A stretch of 13,907 nt of DNA, taken from NCBI GenBank assembly GCA_910579865.1, contig CAJTXA010000044.1:1-13907 (forward strand). The letters run 5' to 3'. The notes beneath the pieces were generated by a model. That model was not told the origin of the DNA. It searched no databases and saw only the letters and a list, made by a program, of their open reading frames with translations. Origin of the DNA: an uncultured Lachnospiraceae bacterium. GTDB taxonomy: Bacteria; Bacillota; Clostridia; Lachnospirales; Lachnospiraceae. Positions 13,627-13,907 of this stretch are shown here, in pieces; position 1 is the first letter of the stretch, and each line of letters opens with the position of its first letter. The position numbers and the translations under genes are program-made.

Positions 13627-13907
13627 TTAGAGTAGCCTTAAAAGCTGTACCAACTCATGCGACTTCTCCGCATCTGATGCGGTCTGCCTTGTATCAAACT
13701 GTGAAAAACGATTGTCACGGTAAAATGATAACAGCTTTTCCTCATTTTCAGCTTCCAAAAATGTCACTATGCCACCAAGCATATATTGCGCATCCTCTAT
13801 CACAGTCCATGCCAGTTCGACAAGCTCTTTTCCAGTAATCTTATTATTTGCGCCATTCGTATAATTCTTCCCAAGCTGGGCAATCAGATAGGCTGACATG
13901 GTATATG
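13627..13907 (-). CDS. GNAT-family acetyltransferase, C-terminal part (runs off edge)
   Basis: The frame stays open past the right edge and ends with TAA at 13627; 93 codons are visible. From about residue 4 it reads MSAYLIAQLGKNYT, VELAWTVIEDAQYMLGGIV, then TFLEAENEEKLLSFYRDNRF, which is the last beta-alpha unit of a GNAT fold. It matches small acetyltransferases that travel on clostridial mobile elements, some of which are toxins of toxin-antitoxin pairs that acetylate charged tRNA. The ATG at 13899 is internal to the domain, so the real start lies outside. The acetyl-CoA binding loop is not in view. The family call is from recalled sequence; substrate unknown. Confidence 0.65.
   Translation of the reverse strand, partial: YTMSAYLIAQLGKNYTNGANNKITGKELVELAWTVIEDAQYMLGGIVTFLEAENEEKLLSFYRDNRFSQFDTRQTASDAEKSHELVQLLRLL

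Noticed and set aside
13488..13838. 116-codon plus-strand ORF
   Set aside because: Antisense to the GNAT gene and the repeat cluster, no ribosome site, no recognisable domain.
1..13907. CRISPR array, tRNA or rRNA genes
   Set aside because: No regularly spaced 25-40 base repeats, no tRNA-like cloverleaf and no rRNA signature were seen on either strand.

Overview
The window reads as low-GC Firmicutes DNA, most likely from a gut clostridium of the Lachnospiraceae. This rests on AT-rich codon use, strong AGGAGG ribosome sites, a holin-like type I toxin, a 7TM-DISM hybrid kinase, and many conjugative-element scraps. The family call comes from protein resemblance recalled from memory; no search was run. 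Almost every intact gene is on the minus strand. Two working modules sit between patches of decayed mobile DNA.

Layout. (1) 1-905, accessory debris: the tail of an unidentified plus-strand gene, a perfect 7-bp hairpin, a candidate type I toxin-antitoxin locus (small membrane toxin on minus, convergent antisense RNA on plus), and a small gene apparently split by a frameshift. (2) 902-1515: degraded IS3-family (IS150-like) insertion sequence, cut at both the orfA and orfB ends. (3) 1566-6943: a complete peptide-sensing style module of response regulator, short two-helix histidine kinase, MacB/LolD-type ATPase and 847-residue FtsX permease. The kinase and permease genes each have a terminator. 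A near-identical 18-20 base motif lies the same distance upstream of the -10 box of both transcription units, so it is a strong candidate operator for the regulator.

(4) 6944-8188, decayed element DNA: a collapsed XRE repressor remnant, one intact 58-residue DNA-binding protein on plus, fragments of an FtsX-like permease, hairpins, and a stretch open in several frames. (5) 8189-12689, a second signalling module: DUF1349 protein, 7TM-DISM hybrid kinase with receiver and HPt, and a two-receiver protein whose first receiver has lost its aspartate. DUF1349 stop and kinase start are one base apart. No DNA-binding output for this relay lies in the window. (6) 12732-13907: a cardiolipin synthase gene that has lost its first half, apparently to another mobile element. 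That element carries a GNAT acetyltransferase (running off the edge) and a repeat cluster with three ATTCGACA copies and a G-quadruplex-capable run.

How the parts fit: kinase H129 probably phosphorylates regulator D52, which would then switch on the ABC transporter and its own gene, a plan typical of antimicrobial-peptide or envelope-stress resistance. The second module is a multistep phosphorelay (His, Asp, HPt, then the receiver protein) driven by an extracytoplasmic ligand that cannot be named from sequence.
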